Shown: piece after piece, positions 1 through 9,700 of the stretch
Layout: each line of letters starts with the position of its first letter
Numbering within the stretch: the first letter of the stretch is position 1
Source: Salvelinus alpinus
Lineage: Eukaryota > Chordata > Actinopteri > Salmoniformes > Salmonidae
Reading direction: 5' to 3'
Length of the DNA: 64,000 nucleotides
NCBI RefSeq assembly: GCF_045679555.1
Contig: NC_092120.1
Span: forward strand, 13,071,805 to 13,135,804
Translations under genes and position numbers: made by a program
Notes under the pieces: generated by a model
Database searches by the model: none
What the model was told of the DNA's origin: nothing
What the model saw: the letters and a program-made list of their open reading frames with translations, nothing else

Positions 1-123
1 CACAAGGAGTTACTGCAATGTCTTATGGAGGGACTCCATACCCTGGCAGAACGCAATGACCTGGCATTCGATACAGTGCTGGAGCAATGTCTTCTTTTTG
101 ATGATCCTTGTACGCCGGTTTAG
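1..123 (+). CDS. Probable terminal coding exon of a gene entering from the left edge
   Basis: Frame 1 is open from the first base for 40 codons and closes with TAG at 121-123. The peptide is balanced, amphipathic and leucine-rich (begins HKELLQCLMEGL, ends LLFDDPCTPV), with no low-complexity bias, unlike the repeats that follow. The first codon is incomplete evidence: the exon start, splice acceptor and any ATG lie outside the window. I do not recognise the family. It could also be a short open stretch arising by chance or part of an unrecognised transposon. Confidence is moderate because only 40 codons are visible. Confidence 0.4.
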   Translation, partial: HKELLQCLMEGLHTLAERNDLAFDTVLEQCLLFDDPCTPV

Positions 124-420
124 TCAATATAACTAAACACTCAACAGAATTAGAGCGTGATCGATAAATCGGTTGACCGACATCAACAACCGATATTAGC
201 CTTCCACAGAAATATTGTATTGGTCTTTATTCCAACAATAATAATAATACTATATTATATATACCACCAATAAAGCAAAATGGAACAATTTCAAAGATTT
301 TACTGAGATGCAGTTCATATGAGGAAATCTTCAATTGAAATAAATTCATGAGGCCCTAATCTATGGGTTTCACATGACTGGGAATACATATATACATCTG
401 TTGGTCAGAGCTACCTTAAA
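124..420. other. No gene recognised; AT-rich
   Basis: AT-rich sequence with no ORF of note. If 1-123 is a last exon, this would be its 3' UTR and flank. An AATAAA is present near 271, in the run of AT-rich sequence. Confidence 0.4.
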
Positions 421-1365
421 AAAAGGTAGGGGTGTGGATCAGAAAACCAGTCAGTATGTGGTGTGACCACCATTTGCCTAATGCAGAGCGACAGATCTCC
501 ATTGTAAAGAGTTAATCAGGCTGCTGATTGTGGCCTGTGAAACTTTGTTCCACTCCTATTCAATGGCTGTGCAATGTTGCAGGAACGATATTGGCAGGAA
601 CTGGAAAACACTTTCATACACGTAGATCAAGAGCATCCCAAACATGCTCAATGGGTGACAAGTCTGGTGGGTATGCAGGCCATGGAAGAACTAGGACATT
701 TTCAGCTTCAAAGAATTGTGTACAGATCCTTGCGACATGAGGCCGTGCATTATCATGTTAAAACATGAGGTGATGGTGTCGGATGAATGGCACGACCAAA
801 ATGCAATTATGTTCATTGTCCAATGCTTATGTCTGCCCAATACATAACCCCACCGCCACCATGGGGCACTCTGTTCACAGTGTTGACATCAGCAAACCGC
901 TCGCCCACACGACACCATATATGTGGTCTTCGGCTGTGAGGCCTGCTGGACGTACTGCCAAATTCTCAAAAATGACATTGGAGGTGACTTATGGTAGAGA
1001 AATTAACATTCAATTATCTTGCAACATGTCTGGTGTATATTCCTGCAGTCAGCATGCCAATTGCACACTCCCTCAAAACCTTTGTGACAAAACTGCACAT
1101 TTTAGAGTGGTCTTTTATTGTCCCCAGCACAAGGTGCACCTGTGTAATGATCATGTTGTTTATTCAGCTTCTTGATATGCCACACCTGTCAGGTGGATGG
1201 ATTATCTTGGTTAAAGAGAATGCTCACTAACCAGATGTAAACAAATTTGTGCAACAATTTAAAGGAAATAAACACATTTCTGGGATTATTTTATTCAACT
1301 CATGAATAAAGTGACCAAGTGACCAACACTTTACATATTGTGTTTATATTTGTCCAGCATTGTTA
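421..1365 (-). mobile_element. Tc1/mariner-type DNA transposon relic
   Basis: The sequence reads as the reverse complement of a salmonid Tc1-like transposon. Typical landmarks are present in order: the 'cagtatgtggtgtgaccacc' stretch near 450, 'caaacatgctcaatgggtga' near 640 and the 'gtcaggtggatggattatct' stretch near 1190. No frame stays open through the transposase; the longest open pieces are on the wrong strand, and several short deletions are visible relative to the remembered family pattern. It is non-functional. Boundaries are approximate because clean TA-flanked inverted ends are not visible. Confidence 0.8.
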
Positions 1366-1402
1366 GGCTCTATATTGCCAGCAAGGTAGTTAGCCTAGCA
1401 GC

Positions 1403-1422
1403 TAGCTAGCTAGCTAGCAGGC
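1403..1422. repeat. (TAGC)n tetranucleotide repeat
   Basis: A run of about five TAGC/GCTA units. Similar short runs recur near 3715, 6720 and 6780; they are common in salmonid intergenic DNA. Confidence 0.8.
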
Positions 1423-1714
1423 AATCTGTGCTACATAAACTCAGAAAAAAAATAAACTTCCCTTTTTCAGGTCCCTGTCTTTCAAAGATAATTCGTAAAA
1501 ATCCAAATAACTTCACAGATCTTCATTGTAAAGGGTTTAAACACTGTTTCCCATGCTTATTCAATGAACCATAAGCAATTAATGAACATGCACCTGTGGA
1601 ACGGTCGTTAAGACACTAACAGCTTACAGACGGTAGGCAATTAAGGTCACAGTTATGAAAACTTAGGACACTAAAGAGGCCTTTCTACTGACTCTGAAAA
1701 ACACCAAACGAAAG

Positions 1715-3350
1715 ATGCCCAGGGTCCCTGCTCATCTGCATGAACATGCCTTAGGCATGCTGCAAGGAGGCATGAGGACTGCAGATGTGGCCATACTGTG
1801 AGACGCCTAAGACAGTGCTACAGGGAGACAGGACGGACAGCTGATCGTCCTCGCAGTGGAAGAGCACGTGTAACAACACCTGCACAGGATGGGTAGATCC
1901 GAACATCACACCTGCGGGACAGGTACAGGATGTCAACAACAACTGCCCAAGATACACCAGGAATGCACAATCCCTCCATCAGTGCTCAGACTGTCCGCAA
2001 TAGGCTGAGAGAGGCTGGACTGAGGGCTTGTAGGCCTGTTGTAAGGCAGGTCCTCACCAGACATCACCGGCAACAACGTCGCCTATGGGCACAAACCCAC
2101 CGTCGCTGGACCAGACAGGACTGTCAAAAAGTGCTCTTCACTGACGAGTCATGATTTTGTCTCACCAGGGGTGATGGTCGGATTTGCGTTTATCGTCGAA
2201 GGAATGAGCGTTACACCTGTTGAGGTTTGTTTCCTTGTTCCTTGTCAATCATTGGCTCGTCTGTGAAATTAGCATTATTACAATATCTTTAATTAAATCA
2301 TTCAAAAACCTTGATTAATGCAATTGCAGACAGAAGTTGACAACAGGAACATAACACATGTTTCCGAGTAAGTTCTGCATCAAAGAAAAGGTTCCATGTT
2401 ATTTTATTAAACCCAAAGTCCAGCCCTAGTGATGTCACTACCTACGTCATTATCTTTTACTTATGAGACCAAAACCATGCCTACTCTACACTAAAACTCT
2501 CGTTTCTATAGCTATCTAAAAGCTTAGCAGTAAATGTCCAAGTTGATTTATAGTGAAATGTCTGACTAAGCTCTTATCTCTTACACTCCCCTACAGAGTT
2601 CTGTCTTCACAGTCACACATTTCTCAGAGGGGTCTCTTTATGAGAGCAAAGAGACCAGAAAACAACTGTGGAACTATACTAAACCTCTATAATGAATACA
2701 TATTGTTAATCTGTAGTCTAGACCCTATTTATGTAAGGAGGGTGGGGTCATATAACCCCTCCCCTTCTATTAATACAACATAAGCATAATAAATTATTAT
2801 AATATATCAAACATTTGGTACAGCCACTATCATGACCCCTAGGTGAACCTCTAACACACCGAGGCCTGTACTCTGGAGCGGGAACGATTTGGAGGTGGAG
2901 GGTCACTCATGGTCTGGGGCGGTGTGTCACAGCATCATCGGACTGAGCTTGTTGTCATTGCAGGCAATCTCAATGCTGTGCGTTACAGGGAAGACATCCT
3001 CCTTCCTCATGTGGTACCCTTCCTGCTGGCTCATCCTGACACTCCAGCATGACAATGCCATCAGCCATACTGCTCAATCTGTGCGTGATTTCCTGCAAGA
3101 CAGAAATGTCAGTGTTCTGCCATGGCCAGCGAAGAGCCCGGATCTCAATCCCATTGAGGGCGTCTGGGACCTGTTGGATTGGAGGGTGAGGGCTAGTGCC
3201 ATTCCCCACAGAAATGTCCGGGAAGTTGCAAGTGCCTTGGTGGAAGAGTGGGGTAACATCTCACAGCAAGAACTGGCAAATCTGGTGCAGTCCATGAGGA
3301 GGAGATGCACTGCAGTACTTAATGCAGCTGGTGGCCACACCAGATACTGA
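1715..3350 (+). pseudogene. Tc1-type transposase pseudogene
   Basis: An ATG at 1715 begins the N-terminal helix-turn-helix region (MPRVPAHLHEHALGML). The frame is lost by a deletion near 1795 and a stop near 1893. Parts of the catalytic domain are readable at 1930-2154 (ends VLFTDES, the second catalytic aspartate) and at 2889-3350 (motifs DNAISHTAQSVRDFL and SPDLNPIEGVWDLL, containing the third acidic residue). The DDE-type transposase would cut and paste the element. Here it is broken by indels, stops and by the solo LTR at 2218-2856. Confidence 0.85.
2218..2856. mobile_element. Solo LTR (639 bp) inside the Tc1 element
   Basis: The insert starts TGTTGAGGTT and ends AACCTCTAACA, giving the TG...CA ends and short terminal inverted repeats of an LTR. 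It is flanked by CACC at 2214-2217 and CACC at 2857-2860 (ACACC if the last A is shared). Removing it restores the sequence seen in the sister Tc1 copy at 32.3-33.8 kb (gcgttacacc then gaggcctgt). An AATAAA lies near 2789. No internal retrotransposon sequence remains, so it most likely arose by LTR-LTR recombination. The family is not recognised. Confidence 0.85.
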
Positions 3351-3552
3351 CTGTTACTTTTGATTTTGACCACCCCCTTTGTTCAGGGACACATTATTCC
3401 ATTTCTGTTAGTCACATGTCTGTGGAACTTGTTCAGTTTATGTCTCAGTTGTTGAATCTCGTTATGTTCATACAACTATTTACACATGTTAATTTTGCTG
3501 AAAATAAACGCAGTTGACAGTGAGAGGATGTTTTTAGTTGTTGCTGAGCTTA

Positions 3553-4004
3553 TGTGCAAACACTGGACTGGTGCTGAAGTCAACACTGACTCATCCTTCA
3601 TAGAAAAATAACACTGTTACTGTCTGGACCTATTATGTTAGTGTGCTTATTTAGTTACTTGGTGCAAAACTATCATTTAGGCCATGTGCTTCATTAATGA
3701 TGAGATAAGATTGTTAGCTAGCTAGCTAAATTAGAATGTCTGACTAAAACCAGAGCAGGAAGCATTTTCCTGCTTTAATGTTTTTAGTCATCAGCACTTG
3801 CCATTTGCAGTTGAAATATATAGCCAATATATTTAGCATTGAATAACAGTGTAATTTACCTTATGATTTCAGTAAGAAAACATTTTCGTAAGAAACAGCT
3901 AGTTTGTGCTTGTCATAACAACAGTACATTATGTGATAACAAGCCAGAGATAGAGAAAAGAGGAGATAGGAATCCCATTTGGGCAATAAATGGAGGAACA
4001 TATG
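3553..4004. other. No gene recognised
   Basis: AT-rich sequence with short TAGC runs near 3715-3728. No open frame or known repeat is evident. Confidence 0.4.
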
Positions 4005-4742
4005 TGCACGCAACTTAGAAAGATAATACAATAATTTACTAAAAGACAAAGACCAAACAAAAAAAACGGGCATTTGACAAAGAAATTGAAATGTAGTTAT
4101 AGGTCAAAACTGTTTGCTGTTTATATCAAATCAAACCATCCTTTATTCCACATGACCACAGGGTATTGTCGTGTTACTTGGAATGAGGGATGGTTATACA
4201 AACAAAAAGTTATTTTTATGAGGACTTTGCACCCGTCATCCCGGATTTGAGCAATTCCCATTGGAAAACAGATGTGGGTTAGAACGACAGTTCTCTAGAA
4301 ATAAGGTTGAGCCAAAGAAATAAAACTGCTTCTTAGGTATTGTGGTCTACATGAGATGTGAGATACAGCCGGAGGCTCCTAGGTTGGTTCACAGCCAGAT
4401 ACTAGGTGCATCAACATCATATGTCTGTATCATCAACATATGTGAGTGCTAAAATGAGCATAAACTGTGATATCACAATATAATATCACTTCATGGCATG
4501 GTATACTGAGAGCTGCTTCGTTTTTAGGTCACTTCTGCCACACTCTAAGAAAAATAATATGTATTTTTTGCATATCCCACACCCCTGAGACACCCTCAGA
4601 GTATATTTCTATGCATGTATATTTCCTTCAGTAAAAGGTTATCAAGGTCAGAAATATGAAATCTGGTCAATAGCATTAAGGAAGTCTCCTTTTTCCTCAA
4701 TTCTATTGACCATACTTGATCTTTCTGAACTTGGTCTCTAGC
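4005..4742 (+). repeat. Local repeat family, copy A
   Basis: Shares long stretches with 15415-16255, 16310-16815 and 17015-17515: the 'cccggatttgagcaattccc' block at about 4240, 'cacagccagatactaggtgc' at about 4390, and the 'gagcataaactgtgatatca' block. It includes the long inverted repeat also seen in copy C (here 4644-4732, more diverged). No coding potential is conserved between copies. The family is not recognised; it may be a local duplication or a non-autonomous element. Confidence 0.75.
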
Positions 4743-4970
4743 TACAGTGCTTTCAGAAAGTATTCAACCCCTTAACTTTTTCCACATTTTGATGTGTTAC
4801 AGACTGAATTGAAATGGACTCAATTTAGATTGTGTCACTGGTCTATACACAATACCTTCTTAGATTTGTTTTATTAATACACATTTTCAAGCTAAAATGA
4901 TATTGAGTCAATACGCATCCATTCCCATTGTTATGGCAAGCCTAAATGATGTGGGTTGCCTAACTTTAGT
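4743..4970. mobile_element. Terminal fragment of a second Tc1-like family
   Basis: Begins with a Tc1-type end (gctttcagaaagtattcaac), followed by the 'ttgatgtgttacagactgaa'-like stretch, and matches the family at 30786-32270 (shared 'ttgttatggcaagcctaaat'). It runs directly into the transposase remnant at 4971-5740, which belongs to a different Tc1 family. Confidence 0.65.
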
Positions 4971-5366
4971 TAGACGGGCCTGGTCATGCACTGGCTTAAG
5001 CAGGGGGACACGTCTGGCACTGCAGGATTTGAGTCCCTGGCGGCGTAGTGTGTTACTGATGGTAGGCTTTGTTACTTTGGTCCCAGCTCTCTGCAGGTCA
5101 TTCACTAGGTCCCCCCGTGTGGTTCTGGGATTTTTGCTCACCGTTCTTGTGATCATTTTGACCCCACGGGGTGAGATCTTGCGTGGAGCCCCAGATCGAG
5201 GGAGATTATCAGTGGTCTTGTATGTCTTCCATTTCCTAATAATTGCTCCCACAGTTGATTTCTTCAAACCAAGCTGCTTACCTATTGCAGATTCAGTCTT
5301 CCCAGCCTGGTGCAGGTCTACAATTTTGTTTCTGGTGTCCTTTGACAGCTCTTTGGTCTTGGCCAT
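4908..5366 (-). pseudogene. Tc1-type transposase, DNA-binding half only
   Basis: Open for about 150 codons from the ATG at 5366 ([18 protein letters not shown]). It contains the paired-like double helix-turn-helix: the first around residues 6-50 ([20 protein letters not shown]), a GRPR-like hook ([11 protein letters not shown]), and the second around residues 70-115. Full Tc1 transposases are about 340 aa with a DDE catalytic domain; here the catalytic half is missing. The last codons (after about 4970) already read into the neighbouring Tc1 fragment. Such a DNA-binding-only product could at most bind terminal repeats. No sign of expression is visible. Confidence 0.8.
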
Positions 5367-5740
5367 AGTGGAGTTTGGAGTGTGACTGTTTGAGGTTGTG
5401 GACAGGTGTCTTTTATACTGATAACAAGTTCAAACAGGTGCCATTAATACAGGTAACGAGTGGAGGACAGAGGAGCCTCTTAAAGAAGAAGTTGCAGGTC
5501 TGTGAGAGCCAGAAATCTTGCTTGTTTGTAGATGACCAAATACTTATTTTCCACCATAATTTGCAAATAAATTCATTACAAATCTTACAATGTGATTTTC
5601 TGGATTTTCTTTCTCATTTTGTCTGTCATAGTTGAAGTGTACCTATGATGAAAATTACAGGCCTCTCTCATCTTTTTAAGTGGGAGAACTTGCACAATTG
5701 GTGGCTGACTAAATACTTTTTTGCCCCACTGTAGTTGATC
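4971..5740 (-). mobile_element. Truncated Tc1-like transposon with one terminal repeat
   Basis: The right end (about 5670-5735) reads, on the minus strand, as a Tc1-type terminal repeat beginning tacagtggggcaaaaaagta. It leads into the transposase N-terminus. The catalytic half and the other terminal repeat are missing; the element is joined near 4970 to a fragment of another Tc1 family. Confidence 0.8.
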
Positions 5741-6162
5741 TTTGATTTTGAACATAGCAACAACTGTATGAACATAATACAATAAGACAATATAAGAGAA
5801 CTAATTCATTGTCATAATGAAATAATTGATATGAAAGAAAATGTGCCTGATTTATATGAAAGCTCAAAACTAAACATTATTTTTTTAATTCACCAAAGCT
5901 ACATTAAAACAGATCGTTGATTGTTAACATTTCAAAAAATGTACAAAACAGACCTGTGTTTGCGTCAGCCAAATAAGGCTTTCCTTTGTGAATTCTATAT
6001 TGAAATCACTTCCTGAATTGAGTGAATCTGAATTGACCCCAACAAGCAGATGCAGGGGTCCTTCAATTAGAAGAATAAAACCTAATTTAATTCTCAAAGG
6101 AAGATGCAATAATATATGAGTTCAGTATGTGAGAATACTTCTTAAGAGAGTGTTCCTGCAAT
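5741..6162. other. No gene recognised; downstream flank of lectin pseudogene
   Basis: AT-rich flank without open frames of note; it would be the 3' side of the minus-strand lectin remnant. Confidence 0.4.
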
Positions 6163-6562
6163 TTAATCTGACCATATTAATGCTCTACTCTCACAGATCC
6201 AACGGTTCTGCATGTCACACGATTCAGCTTTCCAATTAGCCAATGGTGCATTCTTTGGGATAGTTAACACGCAATCACCCCCAGTTTGACTGTTCCAAAA
6301 CCTGTGAAAAGAGAACACCACCATTAATGAAAATAAATTACTGAGTCAAAAAATTATTTAACAATGCTTCTTTGTTGTGTTTACACTGAATAAAATGTCC
6401 TTACCCAGCAGTCAGATTCTGATGACTTCCATTAACCCAGAGCCATTTGCCGACTTCAGCTTTGTCAGTCAAACCGATTCAATACCCATGATAGTCATCA
6501 TAGTAATAGTAATAGAGTTCCGGAGTTCCAAATTAAGCAGCAGCAGCTGAAAAGATGAGCTC
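6163..6562 (-). pseudogene. C-type lectin domain remnant, two exons
   Basis: Minus strand. The last exon (6301-6163) follows a good acceptor (ttctcttttcacag). It encodes the C-terminal half of a C-type lectin fold: FWNSQTGGDCVLTI, then NWKAESCDMQNRWICES, with the paired cysteines and the W-I-C end motif. The preceding exon (about 6562-6405, donor gtaagg, joining in phase) encodes IGLTDKAEVGKWLWVNG. There the W expected before IGLTD is a TGA stop, and another in-frame TAA lies upstream. N-terminal exons (signal peptide, stalk) are not found. Family knowledge: such proteins bind sugars or act as immune receptors. Two stops in one exon make this a pseudogene unless the assembly is wrong. Confidence 0.8.
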
Positions 6563-6796
6563 CTACAAATATTGAAATTTAAATGTTTTTTTAGAGTAAA
6601 GTACATCGAAAAAAAATCAAAAGAAAACTGCAAACTGAATAGGAGACCAAACAAGCAGCAAACAAAGAAGAAAGGCTTTTGAAAAAGTAACAATTTTTCA
6701 TAAAATTATACCGTTTTCTTAGCTAGCTAAGTTGTTTACCTGTTGCTAGGCAGTTGCTAGGGACATTCCTGAAAGAAGCTAGCTAGCTAACAAGGA

Positions 6797-9700
6797 GTGT
6801 CTAGTTGGCAGAAGAGAAGAAGGGACAAAGAAGGGACAAAGTGGGACAAAATAAGGACAGAAGAAAAGGGAAAGGGGACATTAAGGTGAAGCAGTCCTCT
6901 AAAGACACAAAAGACAATAATACAAGAAACAACACTTCTATTGCCTCTCCCTCTACGATACGCACTTCCGGTTTGGTTTGGAGCGAGTAGTTGCATTCCG
7001 CTTTGCTCCACAGGTAGTATTACAGGTAGTATTACATTTCATTTCATTACAGTACAACAGTTTGATTTGTTTGATCTTAGCTGGCTACATAGCCGTCTTT
7101 GTATCCAAGATAATTGTGTAGTCTAGAGTAATTGTCGAGGTTACCTAGCCAGTTAGAGGTTACCTAGCCAGCTACACTTTCAAACAAAGTCAACAACGCA
7201 GCCACTGCTAGCTAGCCTATTTCACCAGCCAGCAGTACTATATCATTTTAGTCAATAAGATTTTTTGCAACGTAAGCTTAACTTTCTGAACATTCGAGAC
7301 GTGTAGTCCACTTGTCATTCCAACCTCCTTTGCATTAGCGTAGCCTCTTCTGTAGCCTGTCAACTATGTGTCTGTCTATCCCTGTTCTCTCCTCTCTGCA
7401 CAGACCATACAAACGCTTCACACCGCGTGGCCGCTGCTACTCTAACCTGGTGGTCCCAGCGCGCACGACCCACGTGGAGTTCCAGGTCTCAGGCAGCCTC
7501 TGGAACTGCCGATCTGCGGCCAACAAGGCAGAGTTCATCTCAGCCTATGCTTCCCTCCAGTCCCTCGACTTCTTGGCACTGACGGAAACATGGATTACCA
7601 CTGATAACACTGCTACTCCTACTGCTCTCTCCTCGTCTGCCCACGTGTTCTCGCACACCCCGAGAGCTTCTGGTCAGCGGGGTGGTGGCACTGGGATCCT
7701 CATCTCTCCCAAGTGGACATTCTCTCTTTCTCCCCTGACCCATCTGTCTATCGCCTCCTTTGAATTCCATGCTGTCACAGTTACCAGCCCTTTCAAGCTT
7801 AACATCCTTATCATTTATCGCCCTCCAGGTTCCCTTGGAGAGTTCATCAATGAGCTTGACGCCCTGATAAGTTCCTTTCCTGAGGATGGCTCACCTCTCA
7901 CAGTTCTGGGTGACTTTAACCTCCCCACGTCTACCTTTGACTCATTCCTCTCTGCCTCCTTCTTTCCACTCCTCTCCTCTTTTGACCTCACCCTCTCACC
8001 TTCCCCCCCTACTCACAAGGCAGGCAATACGCTTGACCTCATCTTTACTAGATGCTGTTCTTCCACTAATCTCATTGCAACTCCCCTCCAAGTCTCCGAC
8101 CACTACCTTGTATCCTTTTCCCTCTCGCTCTCATCCAACACTTCCCACACTGCCCCTACTCGGATGGTATCGCGCCGTCCCAACCTTCGCTCTCTCTCCC
8201 CCGCTACTCTCTCCTCTTCCATCCTATCATCTCTTCCCTCTGCTCAAACCTTCTCCAACCTATCTCCTGATTCTGCCTCCTCAACCCTCCTCTCCTCCCT
8301 TTCTGCATCCTTTGACTCTCTATGTCCCCTATCCTCCAGGCCGGCTCGGTCCTCCCCTCCTGCTCCGTGGCTCGACGACTCATTGCGAGCTCACAGAACA
8401 GGGCTCCGGGCAGCCGAGCGGAAATGGAGGAAAACTCGCCTCCCTGCGGACCTGGCATCCTTTCACTCCCTCCTCTCTACATTCTCCTCTTCTGTCTCTG
8501 CTGCTAAAGCCAATTTCTACCACTCTAAATTCCAAGCATCTGCCTCTAACCCTAGGAAGCTCTTTGCCACCTTCTCCTCCCTCCTGAATCCTCCTCCCCC
8601 TCCTCCCCCCTCCTCCCTCTCTGCTGATGACTTCGTCAACCATTTTGAAAAGAAGGTCGACGACATCCGATCCTCGTTTGCTAAGTCAAACGACACCGCT
8701 GGTTCTGCTCACACTGCCCTACCCTGTGCTTTGACCTCTTTCTCCCCTCTCTCTCCAGATGAAATCTCGCGTCTTGTGACGGCCGGCCGCCCAACAACCT
8801 GCCCGCTTGACCCTATCCCCTCCTCTCTTCTCCAGACCATTTCCGGAGACCTTCTCCCTTACCTCACTTCGCTCATCAACTCATCCTTGACCGCTGGCTA
8901 CGTCCCTTCCGTCTTCAAGAGAGCGAGAGTTGCACCCCTTCTGAAAAAACCTACACTCGATCCCTCCGATGTCAACAACTACAGACCAGTATCCCTTCTT
9001 TCTTTTCTCTCCAAAACTCTTGAACGTGCCGTCCTTGGCCAGCTCTCCTGCTATCTCTCTCAGAATGACCTTCTTGATCCAAATCAGTCAGGTTTCAAGA
9101 CTAGTCATTCAACTGAGACTGCTCTTCTCTGTGTCACGGAGGCGCTCCGCACTGCTAAAGCTAACTCTCTCTCCTCTGCTCTCATCCTTCTAGACCTATC
9201 GGCTGCCTTTGATACTGTGAACCATCAGATCCTCCTCTCCACCCTCTCCGAGCTGGGCATCTCCGGCGCGGCCCACGCTTGGATTGCGTCCTACCTGACA
9301 GGTCGCTCCTACCAGGTGGCGTGGCGAGAATCTGTCTCCGCACCACGTGCTCTCACCACTGGTGTCCCCCAGGGCTCTGTTCTAGGCCCTCTCCTATTCT
9401 CGCTATACACCAAGTCACTTGGCTCTGTCATATCCTCACATGGTCTCTCCTATCATTGCTATGCAGACGACACACAATTAATCTTCTCCTTTCCCCCCTC
9501 TGATAACCAGGTGGTGAATCGCATCTCTGCATGTCTGGCAGACATATCAGTGTGGATGACGGATCACCACCTCAAGCTGAACCTCGGCAAGACGGAGCTG
9601 CTCTTCCTCCCGGGGAAGGACTGCCCGTTCCATGATCTCGCCATCACGGTTGACAACTCCATTGTGTCCTCCTCCCAGAGTGCTAAGAACCTTGGCGTGA

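Larger units (their letters stand above)
1438..3550 (+). mobile_element. Tc1/mariner-type transposon, TA-flanked, split by a solo LTR
   Basis: Terminal inverted sequences are AACTCAG plus an A-rich stretch at 1438 and its complement at about 3530-3550, flanked by TA at 1436-1437 and 3551-3552. The same family occurs intact in length, in opposite orientation, at 32281-33755; comparing the two shows that 2218-2856 is a later insertion here. Internal small deletions (for example around 1795) and frame breaks make it inactive. Confidence 0.88.

Noticed and set aside
4897-5385. Plus-strand ORF of 162 codons
   Set aside because: Complementary to the Tc1 transposase DNA-binding half on the minus strand, which has clear helix-turn-helix motifs.
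7886-8587. Plus-strand ORF of 233 codons inside the LINE
   Set aside because: A second-frame shadow of the C-rich, serine/proline-coding part of ORF2; no motif of its own.
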